From UBA668 sp038234785 (GTDB lineage Bacteria > Actinomycetota > Acidimicrobiia > Acidimicrobiales > Ilumatobacteraceae), in NCBI GenBank assembly GCA_038234785.1, contig JBBQTC010000021.1, positions 1 to 50,310 on the forward strand: a stretch of 50,310 bases of DNA, in the 5' to 3' direction. The notes under the pieces were generated by a model. It was not told where the DNA came from and ran no database searches. It worked only from the letters and a program-made list of their open reading frames with translations. A program made the position numbers and the translations under genes. Shown here piece by piece: positions 9,505 to 18,084 of this stretch (within the stretch, counting starts at the first letter, position 1; each line of letters starts with the position of its first letter).

Positions 9505-10755
9505 GTGAGGCTGCTTCCGCCACGGACGAATCGAGATGCGGGTGTGCTCATCACCACCCGTGGCATCCGGGGAACGGTCGACGGTCTGGTCAGTGTCGCA
9601 CTGGCGGCGTACCTCCCTCTCCTCGGATTCAGCAACAAGCGCATCGGCATCATCGTCACGGGCATGTTGCTCGGCTCGGCCGCGACGACGTTGGTGGTCG
9701 GCACCAAGGGTCATCAGTGGCCGCGCCGGACTCTGCTGTTCGCCGGCTCGTGCCTGATGATCGGCACCGGCCTCGGGTTCGCAGCAACCACGCTCTTCCC
9801 CGTCCTGCTCATCGTGGGAGCGGTCGGCACGATGAACCCCACGTCGGGCGACGTCAGCGTCTTCCTCCCACTGGAGCAGGCGATGCTCTCGGCGACCACC
9901 GCGCCCGAACACCGCACCGCGCTGTTCGCCCGGTACGCGTTCGTCGGTGGGTTGGCCGCGGCCTTCGGGTCGCTCGCGGTCCGGATTCCCGACGCCGTCG
10001 CGAACGGCACGGGGATCACCGAGGAGACGGCGCTGCGCGCCTGCTTCCTCGCGTATGCCTGCGCCGGGGTGGCCCTGCTGGTGTCGTACCGGTCGCTCGG
10101 CCCGGCCGTGCAACCCACCGGCGCGAAGCCCGGGCCGCTCGGGCCGTCTCGGTCGGTCGTCTATCGGCTTGCGGCCCTGTTCTCGCTCGACGCGTTCGGA
10201 GGCGGCTTCGTGGTCCAGTCGCTCCTGGCGCTGTGGCTGTTCGAACGATTCGACATGTCGGTCAGCGCGGCGGGAACCCTGCTGTTCGTCACCGGCACGC
10301 TCGCGGCCGCTTCTGGATTCGTCGCGTCGTGGCTGGCCGGACGCATCGGCCTGGTCCGCACGATGGTGTTCACCCATCTCCCCGCAAACGCACTCCTCAT
10401 CGCCACGCCACTGATGCCATCGCTGCCGCTGGCGCTCACGTGCCTCGTCCTGCGCAGCCTGCTGTCGTCGATGGACGTGCCCGCCCGAACGTCGTATGTG
10501 ATGGCCGTGGTATCGCCCGAGGAGCGGGCCGCTGCAGCAAGCGTCACCAACGTCCCTCGCAGCCTCGCCGCGGCACTGCCACCGGTGGCCGCCGGATGGA
10601 TGCTCGACCACAGCTCGTTCGGCTGGCCGTTGCTGATCGCCGGTGTGTGCAAGGCGCTCTACGACATCCTCCTGCTGGTGATGTTCCAGCACGTGCGACC
10701 GCCCGAGGAGGCGCACTGGGGTCAGGACACCAGCCCGCCTCAGGACACGACGTAG
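9505..10755 (+). CDS. major facilitator superfamily transporter
   Basis: The 416-residue protein shows about 12 hydrophobic segments in two halves separated by a Pro-rich cytoplasmic loop (about residues 205-220). The N-terminal half begins with DAGVLITTRGIRGTVDG. The sequence ARTSYVMAVVSPEERAAAAS in the second half is typical of a branch of uncharacterised actinobacterial MFS proteins. The GTG start was chosen because translation upstream of it is low-complexity shadow. Its last 16 nt overlap the convergent apbE gene. Substrate and direction are unknown. Confidence 0.85.
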   Translation: MRLLPPRTNRDAGVLITTRGIRGTVDGLVSVALAAYLPLLGFSNKRIGIIVTGMLLGSAATTLVVGTKGHQWPRRTLLFAGSCLMIGTGLGFAATTLFPVLLIVGAVGTMNPTSGDVSVFLPLEQAMLSATTAPEHRTALFARYAFVGGLAAAFGSLAVRIPDAVANGTGITEETALRACFLAYACAGVALLVSYRSLGPAVQPTGAKPGPLGPSRSVVYRLAALFSLDAFGGGFVVQSLLALWLFERFDMSVSAAGTLLFVTGTLAAASGFVASWLAGRIGLVRTMVFTHLPANALLIATPLMPSLPLALTCLVLRSLLSSMDVPARTSYVMAVVSPEERAAAASVTNVPRSLAAALPPVAAGWMLDHSSFGWPLLIAGVCKALYDILLLVMFQHVRPPEEAHWGQDTSPPQDTT

Positions 10756-11507
10756 GTGTCGAACCGCTCGGTGGTGAAAAGCTCGTTGTCGTGGGTGATC
10801 ACGCAGCCGCCGTAGCCCGGGATCGCGTCGAGCCAGGCGAGGCCCTCGACACCCATCACGTACAGCGTCGTGGCGTAGGCGTCCGCCTCGGCGATCGACG
10901 GTCCGAGCACGGTGGCGCTGGCGATGTCGGTCGACGGTTGATCCACTCGCGGGTCGTAGATGTGCGCGCCCCGCTCGTAGCTCGCGGACGTCGCGATGCC
11001 GAGCGGACCCTCTCCCTCCACGACCAGCGCCAGACCCAGCGGATCGTCAGGGTGACGGATGCCGAGGCGCCACGGCTTGCCGTCGGGATTGCGGCCGCCG
11101 AGGGCGATGTCACCGCCTGCGTTGATGCAGAAGTCCTGCGAGCCGTGGGCGAGAATCATCGCCGCGGCGCGCTCGACCGACCACCCCTTCACGTACCCGC
11201 ACGGATCGAAGCGGGTGCCGTTCGGCGACGGCATCGACCACACGTCGAACACGCCGTCGGTCTCCACCAGGAGGCGCTCGCAGCGGTGCAGCACGTCGAT
11301 CACATCGCCCGTGAGGTCGGCGTCGTCCGGGCCCACCTCACCGCGGCCGATGCGCGTGACGGTGCTCGTCTCCTTGTACGGACTGAACACCTCGTCGACC
11401 TCGTGGAACCAGGCGACCAACTCGTCGATCAGTCCACGGTCGTGTGAATCGACCACGTCGATGCTGATGGTGGTGCCCATCACCGATTCGACGTGGTGAA
11501 GGCTCAT
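10740..11507 (-). CDS. apbE: FAD:protein FMN transferase
   Basis: ApbE transfers FMN from FAD to a threonine of target proteins outside the membrane. The 255-residue sequence starts with the family opening VESVMGTTISIDV, carries DPCGYVKGWSVERA and the nucleotide-binding segment INAGGDIALGG, and ends with the Mg-site region SIAEADAYATTLYVMG. It is shorter than many ApbE proteins and lacks a recognisable signal peptide or lipobox. This fits cytoplasmic versions or export by another route. The start follows the stop of the FMN-binding-protein gene by 1 nt, which makes that protein the obvious substrate. Confidence 0.93.
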   Translation of the reverse strand: MSLHHVESVMGTTISIDVVDSHDRGLIDELVAWFHEVDEVFSPYKETSTVTRIGRGEVGPDDADLTGDVIDVLHRCERLLVETDGVFDVWSMPSPNGTRFDPCGYVKGWSVERAAAMILAHGSQDFCINAGGDIALGGRNPDGKPWRLGIRHPDDPLGLALVVEGEGPLGIATSASYERGAHIYDPRVDQPSTDIASATVLGPSIAEADAYATTLYVMGVEGLAWLDAIPGYGGCVITHDNELFTTERFDTYVVS

Positions 11508-11508
11508 G

Positions 11509-12384
11509 TCAGCCGGTCACACCCGACGCGGACTTGGCGGCGTCGATGGCCGACTGCAGCGAAGCCGCATAGCTGCGGGAGGTGTACGTGGCCCCTGACA
11601 CCCCGTTGATGCTGGCGCTCTGCGCACTGATCGCCGACGTGATCAGCTTCGGGATCGCGTACTGGCTGATCTGCAGGCTGCGGCGGTCACCATCGGGATA
11701 CTGCAGGATCTGGACGTCGGTGAGCTGACCGCCGCTGTAGACGGCCTGGACCTGGACGGTGCCGAACCGGTTCTGCGACGCACCACCGACATAGGTGCCG
11801 TCGGCGATGGTGCCGTTCGCCGACACCGGAGCAGCGGTAGTGGGTGCCACGGTGTTCGGGGCAACGGCCCCCGGGACCGTGGTGGCGGGGACGGCCGTCG
11901 GATCCGCCGCCGGCAGCGCCGTGCCGCCGGTGAGGATCACCGAGTCGGTGGTGGAGTCCTGGTGGGCGAACAGGCCGGCGAGAGCAGCCGTGGTCGCCAC
12001 ACTCAGCGCCAGCGCCGCGACCTTGCTCGACGCCGCCGGCTTGGCACGCCGCCCGACCGGCTTCGCGCCGGTCGCCACGCCTGCTCGGGCAGCAGCGGAG
12101 CGGGCCAGTGCGGCGTTGAGCTTGTCGGCCTGCGCGCCGGCGGCACCTCTTCCGGCGCCCGGCTTGTTCGGAGCGTGCTTCGTCGGTGCCGTCCGGGCAG
12201 TCGTGTTCTTCGCGTTTGCCGTCCTCGCGTTGGTCTGCTTCGCCGAGCCCGGGCTGGGCGGCGGCAGAGGAGCACCGGCGCGGCGGTTGCCGAGTTCCTC
12301 GAGGCGCTGGAACAGCAACGGGTCGATCGGCCGGCGCGCCTCGGAGTTGTCGCGGTGACCGGAGTTGGAAGGGCGGGAGGTCAT
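11509..12384 (-). CDS. membrane-anchored FMN-binding domain protein
   Basis: The 291-residue protein has a long basic, Ala/Lys/Pro-rich cytoplasmic N-terminus (1-120), one membrane helix (about 121-139), a Thr/Pro/Val linker, and a C-terminal FMN-binding domain (about 192-285). The motif S-G-A-T at 263-266 is the signature for covalent FMN attachment by ApbE through the threonine, as in NqrC and RnfG. AAGGA lies about 8 nt before the ATG. It sits between a ferric-reductase-like membrane protein and apbE. The three genes form a module that should pass electrons across the membrane to an extracytoplasmic flavin. The long basic N-terminus is unusual. Confidence 0.9.
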   Translation of the reverse strand: MTSRPSNSGHRDNSEARRPIDPLLFQRLEELGNRRAGAPLPPPSPGSAKQTNARTANAKNTTARTAPTKHAPNKPGAGRGAAGAQADKLNAALARSAAARAGVATGAKPVGRRAKPAASSKVAALALSVATTAALAGLFAHQDSTTDSVILTGGTALPAADPTAVPATTVPGAVAPNTVAPTTAAPVSANGTIADGTYVGGASQNRFGTVQVQAVYSGGQLTDVQILQYPDGDRRSLQISQYAIPKLITSAISAQSASINGVSGATYTSRSYAASLQSAIDAAKSASGVTG

Positions 12385-12411
12385 GACGAGGTCCTTGGAG
12401 GTGGGAGGGAT

Positions 12412-12960
12412 TCAGGCCGTTGCCGGACGGCGGCGAGCCTGGGCGAGGCCGATGAGGCGAACCGTGATGGGGTACATGCAGATGCCGATGAGCAGCGCCA
12501 GGGCCTTGGTGAAGACCGAGGAGCCGGAGTCGGAGCCCGACTGGTAGGCGTGGACGAACGTGAGGATGAGCGCCGGGATCGACAGCAGGTGGACGACGTG
12601 CCAGGCCTTGCGGGGGAGGCGACGGCGGACTCGGGCCACCGAGGGCAGCACGACGATGGCGAACAGCCAGGCCGACACGACGCCCCAACCGATCGCCCAG
12701 CCGACCTTGCCGCTGGGCACGAACAGGTCGAGGAACGCCAAACCCCGGTTGGTGTCGAGGAACGACACGAGCATGTGGAGCCCGATGAAGGCGAGTGCGA
12801 GGCCGCCGAGCCAGTTGTGCAGCGCGAGCCACCAGTTGGGCTTGAGGCGCGTTCCGGTGTTGCGGCTGGAGAAGAACAGTCCCCACACCAGCGACGCGAC
12901 GGCGAGTACCGCGGCGACGATGCCCGTCGCCCGTGAGAGGTACCACCACCAAGAACTCAT
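12412..12960 (-). CDS. ferric-reductase-like transmembrane haem protein
   Basis: The 182-residue integral membrane protein has about five helices. Histidines H48, H62, H121, H124 and H137 lie in or near helices, in the pattern of ferric reductase-like and cytochrome b-type domains that hold two haems. No FAD- or NAD-binding domain is attached, so electrons must come from a partner. It is the first gene of the flavinylation operon and likely feeds the FMN protein downstream. The second ATG was preferred because GGGG lies a few nt upstream; the first ATG, 9 nt earlier, has no room for a binding site. Confidence 0.85.
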   Translation of the reverse strand: MSSWWWYLSRATGIVAAVLAVASLVWGLFFSSRNTGTRLKPNWWLALHNWLGGLALAFIGLHMLVSFLDTNRGLAFLDLFVPSGKVGWAIGWGVVSAWLFAIVVLPSVARVRRRLPRKAWHVVHLLSIPALILTFVHAYQSGSDSGSSVFTKALALLIGICMYPITVRLIGLAQARRRPATA

Positions 12961-13036
12961 GGACCCCATCCTGGCGGAGCTTTGTGAAGCCGAGTTCGCG
13001 CGTTGGTGAGAGTTCTGTAAGAGGAATCGGCGGTGG

Positions 13037-15196
13037 TCAGGCGCGCGACACGAGCCGATCGGCGGCCCGTTCGATGTCGTCCTCGGACAGCAGCACCAGC
13101 TTCGCCGCCTCGCCGAGGGGGATGAAGCTGTCCTTGCTGGCCACCCGCATGAGCTGTCCGCGGTACTCGGCGTCGACCAACGCAGCGATCACACCCTCGC
13201 CGACGCCACCCGAGCGGCGGGTTTCGTCGACCACCAGGACGCGGCCGGTGGCCGTCGATTCACGCACCAGATCCTCGACCGGCAGCGGGTTGATCCACCG
13301 CAGATCGACGACGCGGGCGTAGACACCACGTGCCTGCAGCCGACGGGCCACGCGCAGCGAGAGGTACACCCCGTTTCCGAACGTGAGAATGGTGAGATCG
13401 GCGCCATCCCCGTAGACACGGGCGCTCCCGATGGGCACGTGGACAGCGGGATCTGGAATCGCGGCCCACAGGCGGTCGCCGGGGTCGAGCAGGTCTGTGG
13501 TGTGGTAGCGGGCAATGGGTTCGACGAAGACGCTGACCGTTCCATCGACGTGGGCGGCCGCGACGAGCGTGCGCAACATCGATGCCGCATCGTCGGGACG
13601 CGCCGGCACCGCCACCACCAGGCCGGGGATGTCGCGCAGCACGGTGAGGGAGTCGTCGTTGTGGAAGTGGCCGCCGAAGCCCTCCTGGTAGCCGAGCCCG
13701 GCAATGCGGACGACCATCCCGTTGCGGTACTGCCCGTTGGAGAAGAACGACAGCGTCGCCGCCTCGCCCCGCAACTGGTCCTCGGCGTTGTGCAGGTAGG
13801 CGAGGTACTGGATTTCGGCGACGGGGAGGAACCCGCTGACCGCCGCGCCGAGCGCCAGCCCCAGGATCGACGTCTCGTCGAGGAGGGTGTCGAACACACG
13901 CGCCGCGCCCGCCTGCGCCAGCAACCCCTTGGTGACGCCGTAGACGCCTCCCTTCGCCGCCACGTCCTCGCCGAAGATGAGCAGGTCGGGTCGGTCGCGA
14001 AGAAGGGCCGACAGGGTTGCGTTGATCGACTGTGCCAGCGTGAGCGGCACCGCCGGAGCGGCCTCGGCGACGACCGTCCGGTTGGCCACCAGCGCGACGT
14101 CGAACGGTCGACGAGGTGCGAGCGGTGCCATCACGGCCTGCGCCGACGTCAACTGCGGTCGGCGCGCCACGACCTCGGCGATGTCGTAGACGAACTCGCG
14201 CAACTCCTCGTGGCGGCCGAGCAACGAATCGACCGTGCGTTGACCCGCGGCCACCAACCGGATCGCAGTCGCAACGATCGGATCCCGGTCGGCATCCGCG
14301 CGCATCTCCGCGACGGCGCGGTACGCCGCCTCCACATCGGTGCCGGCATGCCCCCCGAACCGCACGGTGTGCAGGTGAAGGAACGCGGGCTGCTTGCGGG
14401 TTCGTACCCATTCACCCAGTTCTCGAGTGGTCGCCAGGACCGCCTCGGGATCGGTGCCGTCCACGGACGCATAGCGCAAGTGAGGGCGGTTGCCGTATGC
14501 GGCCTCGATCCAGCCGTTCGGCGTGCGCACGCTGATGCCCAGCCCGTTGTCCTCACAGACGAAGAGCAGCGGAAGTGGCAGCCGCTGATGGGCGCAATGG
14601 AGCGCGGTGTTCACCGCACCCGTGGCCACCGAGTGGTTGGCCGACGCATCGCCGAACGAACAGACCGCCAGCGCATCGGACGGCCATGGCGTGGGCACGC
14701 CCAGCCGCATCGCCCGCCCGATGGCGAACGCGACACCCACGGCGCGAGGCAGGTGGGACGCGATGGTGGACGTCTGGGGGATGATCGCCAGGTCGTGGCG
14801 GCCGAACACCTTGTGCCGCCCCCCGGCGATCGGCTCCTCGACGGAGGCGACGACACCGGAGAGGATGTCGCGGACGCCGTCCAGCCCCGCTCGGGCCAAG
14901 AAGAATCCACCGCTGCGATAGTGGAGCAGTGCCGGATCGGTCGGACGGAGCGCCATGGCCACTGCGGCATTGCTCTCGTGGCCGGACGAACCGATCGTGT
15001 AGTAACCCTTCCCCTGCCCGCGGAGCCAACGCGCGGCGAGGTCCGTGTGACGGCTCGCGACCTGCAGATCGAACAATCGCTCCAGCTCCGCCGTCGCGAG
15101 CGGTGCGAGCGGCGCGCTCGAGGGCAGATCGTCACGCAACGCCTGCAGCGCGGCGATGAGTTGGGTCTCCAGACCGCTGCGGTCGATGGGCGGCAC
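13037..15196 (-). CDS. fused alpha-beta E1 of a 2-oxo acid dehydrogenase (thiamine diphosphate enzyme)
   Basis: At 719 residues this is one chain carrying both E1 subunits. The alpha part (about 1-350) has the thiamine diphosphate motif starting GDASAN (182-187) and ending at N-G in CEDNGLGIS. The beta part (about 365-719) has TLAQSINATL, the catalytic-type IFGEDV, the K-ion-loop-like GLALGAAVSG and the C-terminal transketolase domain with VVDLRWINPLP. Relatives decarboxylate branched-chain 2-oxo acids or pyruvate and pass the acyl group to an E2 lipoamide. No E2 or E3 gene is adjacent. The natural fusion is known in Bacteroidetes and some Actinobacteria. The substrate is uncertain. Confidence 0.9.
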   Translation of the reverse strand: MPPIDRSGLETQLIAALQALRDDLPSSAPLAPLATAELERLFDLQVASRHTDLAARWLRGQGKGYYTIGSSGHESNAAVAMALRPTDPALLHYRSGGFFLARAGLDGVRDILSGVVASVEEPIAGGRHKVFGRHDLAIIPQTSTIASHLPRAVGVAFAIGRAMRLGVPTPWPSDALAVCSFGDASANHSVATGAVNTALHCAHQRLPLPLLFVCEDNGLGISVRTPNGWIEAAYGNRPHLRYASVDGTDPEAVLATTRELGEWVRTRKQPAFLHLHTVRFGGHAGTDVEAAYRAVAEMRADADRDPIVATAIRLVAAGQRTVDSLLGRHEELREFVYDIAEVVARRPQLTSAQAVMAPLAPRRPFDVALVANRTVVAEAAPAVPLTLAQSINATLSALLRDRPDLLIFGEDVAAKGGVYGVTKGLLAQAGAARVFDTLLDETSILGLALGAAVSGFLPVAEIQYLAYLHNAEDQLRGEAATLSFFSNGQYRNGMVVRIAGLGYQEGFGGHFHNDDSLTVLRDIPGLVVAVPARPDDAASMLRTLVAAAHVDGTVSVFVEPIARYHTTDLLDPGDRLWAAIPDPAVHVPIGSARVYGDGADLTILTFGNGVYLSLRVARRLQARGVYARVVDLRWINPLPVEDLVRESTATGRVLVVDETRRSGGVGEGVIAALVDAEYRGQLMRVASKDSFIPLGEAAKLVLLSEDDIERAADRLVSRA

Positions 15197-15216
15197 CTGA
15201 TCAGTGTGGCAGGGGA

Positions 15217-15723
15217 TCAGACATCGAGTCGATATCGCACCACGAGCGGATCACCGCTGCGTTGGATCACGGCCCGATATCGGTTGATCAGCGTGCGCAT
15301 TCCGGTGTTCTCACGCAGCACGTCGGCCATGATCCGGGTGACGCCACGCTTGCGCGCCAACGCGAGCAGGGCGTCCATCAGCCGCGTGCCGACACCCATC
15401 CCCTGGTACGCGTCGACGACGGAGATGCTCAACTCCGGAGGTCCGTCGCCGTCGGCCATCCATCGTGCGACGCCGATCGGCTTGCCCTCGGGATGGTCGG
15501 GCAGCATCACTGCCGCATCGAACGCGACGACTGCGCCGTTGCGCCACCCGTCGACGTCAGCCAGGCGCTCCCGGACGTTTTCGGGCAGCTCCCGCACCGC
15601 GGTGAAGAAGCGGAGATGGCGCGACGCTGACGACAGCTCTTGGAACCCTTCGTCGAAGTACCGCTCGAAATCGCCCGGTACGGCCTCGCGGGTGACGATC
15701 GCCGGATTGTGCTCGATCCCCAC
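15217..15723 (-). CDS. GNAT family N-acetyltransferase
   Basis: The 168-residue GNAT fold includes the acetyl-CoA loop YQGMGVGTRLMDALL and a preceding strand ELSISVVDAYQG. The tail RENTGMRTLINRYRAVIQRSGDPLVVRY resembles the stand-alone and C-terminal GNAT domains of the Pat type that acetylate proteins such as acetyl-CoA synthetase. No cyclic-nucleotide-binding domain is attached. The GTG start gives a compact domain without overlap with the divergent desaturase; a start at 15813 would reach into that gene. The small-molecule or protein target is unknown. Confidence 0.82.
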   Translation of the reverse strand: MGIEHNPAIVTREAVPGDFERYFDEGFQELSSASRHLRFFTAVRELPENVRERLADVDGWRNGAVVAFDAAVMLPDHPEGKPIGVARWMADGDGPPELSISVVDAYQGMGVGTRLMDALLALARKRGVTRIMADVLRENTGMRTLINRYRAVIQRSGDPLVVRYRLDV

Positions 15724-15805
15724 ATGATGCCGCCGGAGACGCGGGCGCGCGGTGCGACACTCGACACGTTGCGGTGGAAGAATTGTGGCGAAGGGGGTGC
15801 AGAGG

Positions 15806-16753
15806 GTGCTCATTCCGATCCTCGGTGAGGGTTCGCTCCGGAAGGACATCGTGGCCAGGCGCGTCAGCGCGCCCATGCCCTGGCGATCGCTCGGACACCT
15901 GACGGCCACCTGGTCGGCCTACGTGGCGCTCGCCTGGTTCACGGTCGGACACACCGGCGTGACACGGCTCGTCGCCTGGGCCGCGATGGGATTCCTGCTG
16001 CTCGGCAACGGTGCGGTCGTGCACGAGACGCTGCACGGTCACCTGTTCCCGGTCGCATGGGCGAATCGGCTCATCGGAACGATCGCCGGCACATCCGTCG
16101 GCCTGCCGTGGTCGACGTATCGGGCGTACCACCTGGCCCACCACCAGTCCGCCTGCACCGAAGACGATCCCGAAGGTCTCCCGTACCTCTTGCCCACGCG
16201 TTGGACCTACGCACTGATCCCGATCGGCGGGCCGATGTTCGCCGGACAGTTCGTGTGGTGGACGGTGCGCACTCTCGTCGGGTCACCTCCGGCGTTCGTG
16301 CGGTCGCAGCGGCAGCGACGCGACGTTGCCATCGACGGCTTGATCGGCATCGCGTTCTACGCCATGGCGATCGCAGTCGGGATCGCCGACCTCAGTCTGC
16401 TGGTCAGCGTCTGGCTCGTGCCATGGCTCTTCGCGGTCGTCGTGCTCGAGCCGATGGTCCTCATTCCCGAGCACTACGGCGCATCCACGGACCTCGCCGC
16501 GTTCACCTTGCGAACGACTCGCACCGTGCAGTCGAACCGGCTGCTCACGTGGATCTACTGGAGCAACAACTTCCACAGCGCGCACCACATCGCGCCCGGC
16601 GTCGTTCCCCAGCACCTGCGTGCGGTGAGCGACGAGGTGATCTCGCCACGACTCACCTCGGAGTGGAAGTCGAGCGGATACCTGGCGTTCCATTCGGGAC
16701 TGTTCCGCACGCTGCCGTGGCGATCAGGTCGGCCGGAGGACCCGGCCGCCTGA
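15806..16753 (+). CDS. membrane fatty acid desaturase-like di-iron protein
   Basis: The 315-residue polytopic membrane protein has the three histidine clusters of the desaturase/hydroxylase superfamily: HETLHGH, HLAHHQS and, near the C-terminus, NFHSAHH. Hydrophobic helices flank them, with one long pair near the middle. Relatives introduce double bonds or hydroxyls into acyl chains or carotenoids using ferredoxin or rubredoxin electrons; no dedicated electron donor is adjacent. The GTG at 15806 was chosen because AAGGGG lies about 8 nt upstream; alternative in-frame starts exist at 15797 and 15785. Confidence 0.85.
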   Translation: MLIPILGEGSLRKDIVARRVSAPMPWRSLGHLTATWSAYVALAWFTVGHTGVTRLVAWAAMGFLLLGNGAVVHETLHGHLFPVAWANRLIGTIAGTSVGLPWSTYRAYHLAHHQSACTEDDPEGLPYLLPTRWTYALIPIGGPMFAGQFVWWTVRTLVGSPPAFVRSQRQRRDVAIDGLIGIAFYAMAIAVGIADLSLLVSVWLVPWLFAVVVLEPMVLIPEHYGASTDLAAFTLRTTRTVQSNRLLTWIYWSNNFHSAHHIAPGVVPQHLRAVSDEVISPRLTSEWKSSGYLAFHSGLFRTLPWRSGRPEDPAA

Positions 16754-16782
16754 TCAGTGGGCCGAGGCCCGCGGCATCGCGG

Positions 16783-16959
16783 CTACTGGCCGTCCACCTT
16801 GTCGATGACGTCCTTGGCCATCTCGGCGCCCTTCTCGACCTGCGCGTCGATCGAGTCCGGTGTCTTGCTCTCCACGGCGTCGGCGACCTTGTCGACCGCT
16901 TGCTTCGCCGCATCCTTGTTGCCACCGAGCAGACCCTTGGCCTTGTCGAGCAGTCCCAT
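16783..16959 (-). CDS. small Rv0909-type (MT0933-like) antitoxin-family protein
   Basis: The 58-residue basic/acidic amphipathic protein opens with MGLLDKAKGLLGGNKDAAK and continues with a predicted long helix (VDKVADAVESK, VEKGAEMAKDVIDKV). This matches the actinobacterial Rv0909/MT0933 family, annotated as antitoxins, although many members have no toxin partner. No toxin gene is adjacent. AAAGGAAC sits about 6 nt before the ATG. It lies downstream of the tRNA cluster, beyond a terminator, and so probably has its own promoter. Confidence 0.75.
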   Translation of the reverse strand: MGLLDKAKGLLGGNKDAAKQAVDKVADAVESKTPDSIDAQVEKGAEMAKDVIDKVDGQ

Positions 16960-17060
16960 GTGTCGTTCCTTTCGCATGGCGTCAGTGCGCCGGAGTGAGG
17001 CCACAAGATGGCACACGACCGCCGAGTGCGCCAGCAAGATCCTCGGACGGGAACGACGAA

Positions 17061-17090
17061 CGGGCCAGACCCCGAGGGATCTGACCCGTT
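17061..17090 (-). terminator. terminator of the tRNA Glu-Asp-Phe cluster
   Basis: On the minus strand a 10-bp stem (ACGGGTCAGA with TCTGGCCCGT, one G-U pair) surrounds a loop that itself can pair CCC with GGG. It begins 10 nt after the 3' end of tRNA-Phe. The following tract is only TCGTCGTT, so the T-run is weak, as is common in high-GC Actinobacteria. Confidence 0.7.
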
Positions 17091-17100
17091 GCGCACCGGT

Positions 17101-17173
17101 GGTCGAGACCGGCGTCGATCCGGTGACCCTACGCTTTTCAGGCGTATGCTCTGCCGACTGAGCTACTCGACCG
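17101..17173 (-). tRNA. tRNA-Phe (GAA)
   Basis: The 73-nt cloverleaf has acceptor GGTCGAG/CTCGACC, D stem GCTC/GAGC, anticodon stem TACGC/GCGTA with loop CTGAAAA, and T stem ACCGG/CCGGT. CCA is not encoded. The T loop reads ATCGACG, with A at position 54 where T is nearly universal. Confidence 0.93.
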
Positions 17174-17260
17174 TGCCACCTGCTCGGCAGGCGTTGCCGC
17201 TCGCTTCGACAGGCTGTTCTTCGGTCACTTTCGTGACGTCCGATCGGGCTTGCGCCCGAG

Positions 17261-17333
17261 CGGTCCCGACGGGGTTCGAACCCGCGACCTCCGGCTTGAC
17301 AGGCCGGCGTGAACTCCACTTCACCACGGGACC
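17261..17333 (-). tRNA. tRNA-Asp (GTC)
   Basis: The 73-nt cloverleaf has acceptor GGTCCCG/CGGGACC with discriminator G, anticodon stem CCGGC/GCCGG with loop CTGTCAA, and T loop TTCGAAC. CCA is not encoded. It is the middle gene of a three-tRNA cluster. Confidence 0.96.
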
Positions 17334-17357
17334 AGACTGGATGACCAGGTGGTCTTG

Positions 17358-17430
17358 CACCCCCAACGGGATTCGAACCCGTGCCGCCACCTTGAAAGGG
17401 TGGTGTCCTAGGCCACTAGACGATGGGGGC
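17358..17430 (-). tRNA. tRNA-Glu (TTC)
   Basis: The 73-nt cloverleaf has acceptor GCCCCCA/TGGGGGT with discriminator G, anticodon stem CCACC/GGTGG with loop CTTTCAA, and T loop TTCGAAT. It is the first gene of the cluster, 24 nt before tRNA-Asp. Confidence 0.96.
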
Positions 17431-17518
17431 TAGGTCGCCTCCGGTTGAGAGCGTCGAAACACTATCAGCGCCCTCCGGATTTTCCGCCAGCCGATTGCGC
17501 CCTTCTTCGCGCAGTACG

Positions 17519-17953
17519 GTGCCCACGGTGCGCCTCGAACTCGAACCCAGCCTGGTGACGGCCGACTATCCGTACCATCATCGAGTGCGAGTCCGCTTCG
17601 CCGAGACCGACGCGATGGGCATCGTCCACCACAGTCGCTACCTGCCATATCTGGAGGAGGCGAGGGTGGAGTACCTGCGTCACCTCGGCCACCCCTACAC
17701 CGAGATGCGCGCCGAAGGCATCGACTACGCCGTGCTCGAGGTGTTCGTCCAGTACCGCCAACCACTGCGCTTCGACGAGGAGGTGGAGGTCCACCTCGTC
17801 CTCGGCGCAGCAACTCGAGCGACCTTCCAGATGGCGTATCTGCTCACCGTCGACGGCGAGGTCCGAGCGACCGGAGTCACCGTCCACGGCTGCGTGAACG
17901 CCGACGGTCGCCCGGTGCGGATGCCTCCCTGGCTCGTCGAGATGGCCCAGTAG
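17519..17953 (+). CDS. acyl-CoA thioesterase, 4HBT hot-dog family (YbgC-like)
   Basis: The 144-residue hot-dog protein carries the 4-hydroxybenzoyl-CoA thioesterase signature: FAETDAMGIVHHSRYLPYLEEAR, with the catalytic aspartate followed by G-I-V-H-H and the Tyr/Glu helix. FadM and YbgC relatives hydrolyse acyl-CoA esters, and the acyl-CoA genes further right fit that role. Two GTG codons 9 nt apart can serve as start; the first was taken. No strong ribosome binding site is visible. It is divergent from the tRNA cluster. Confidence 0.88.
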   Translation: MPTVRLELEPSLVTADYPYHHRVRVRFAETDAMGIVHHSRYLPYLEEARVEYLRHLGHPYTEMRAEGIDYAVLEVFVQYRQPLRFDEEVEVHLVLGAATRATFQMAYLLTVDGEVRATGVTVHGCVNADGRPVRMPPWLVEMAQ

Positions 17954-17977
17954 CCCTCCCCGCGTTCGCGGTTTCAC

Positions 17978-18060
17978 CCGTTCGTTCCCGCGCCCCGTTC
18001 GTTCCCGCGCCCAAGCCGTTCCCGCGCCCCGTTCGTTCCCCCGCCCAAGGGCGCGAGAAC
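17978..18060. repeat. cluster of GTTCCCGCGCCC repeats
   Basis: Units of CCGTTCGTTCCCGCGCC or its shortened form CCGTTCCCGCGCC recur four times, the last as GTTCCCCCGCCC, followed by one inverted unit GGGCGCGAGAAC. Together with the inverted repeat to the right this fills the 417-bp gap between the thioesterase and degV genes, in which I see no gene. Confidence 0.8.
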
Positions 18061-18084
18061 CCGTCACCGATGACCCACCTGTCG

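Noticed and set aside
9246..11447. Long plus-strand frame of 733 codons
   Set aside because: It is an Arg/Gly/His-rich shadow over the MFS and apbE genes and has no family features.
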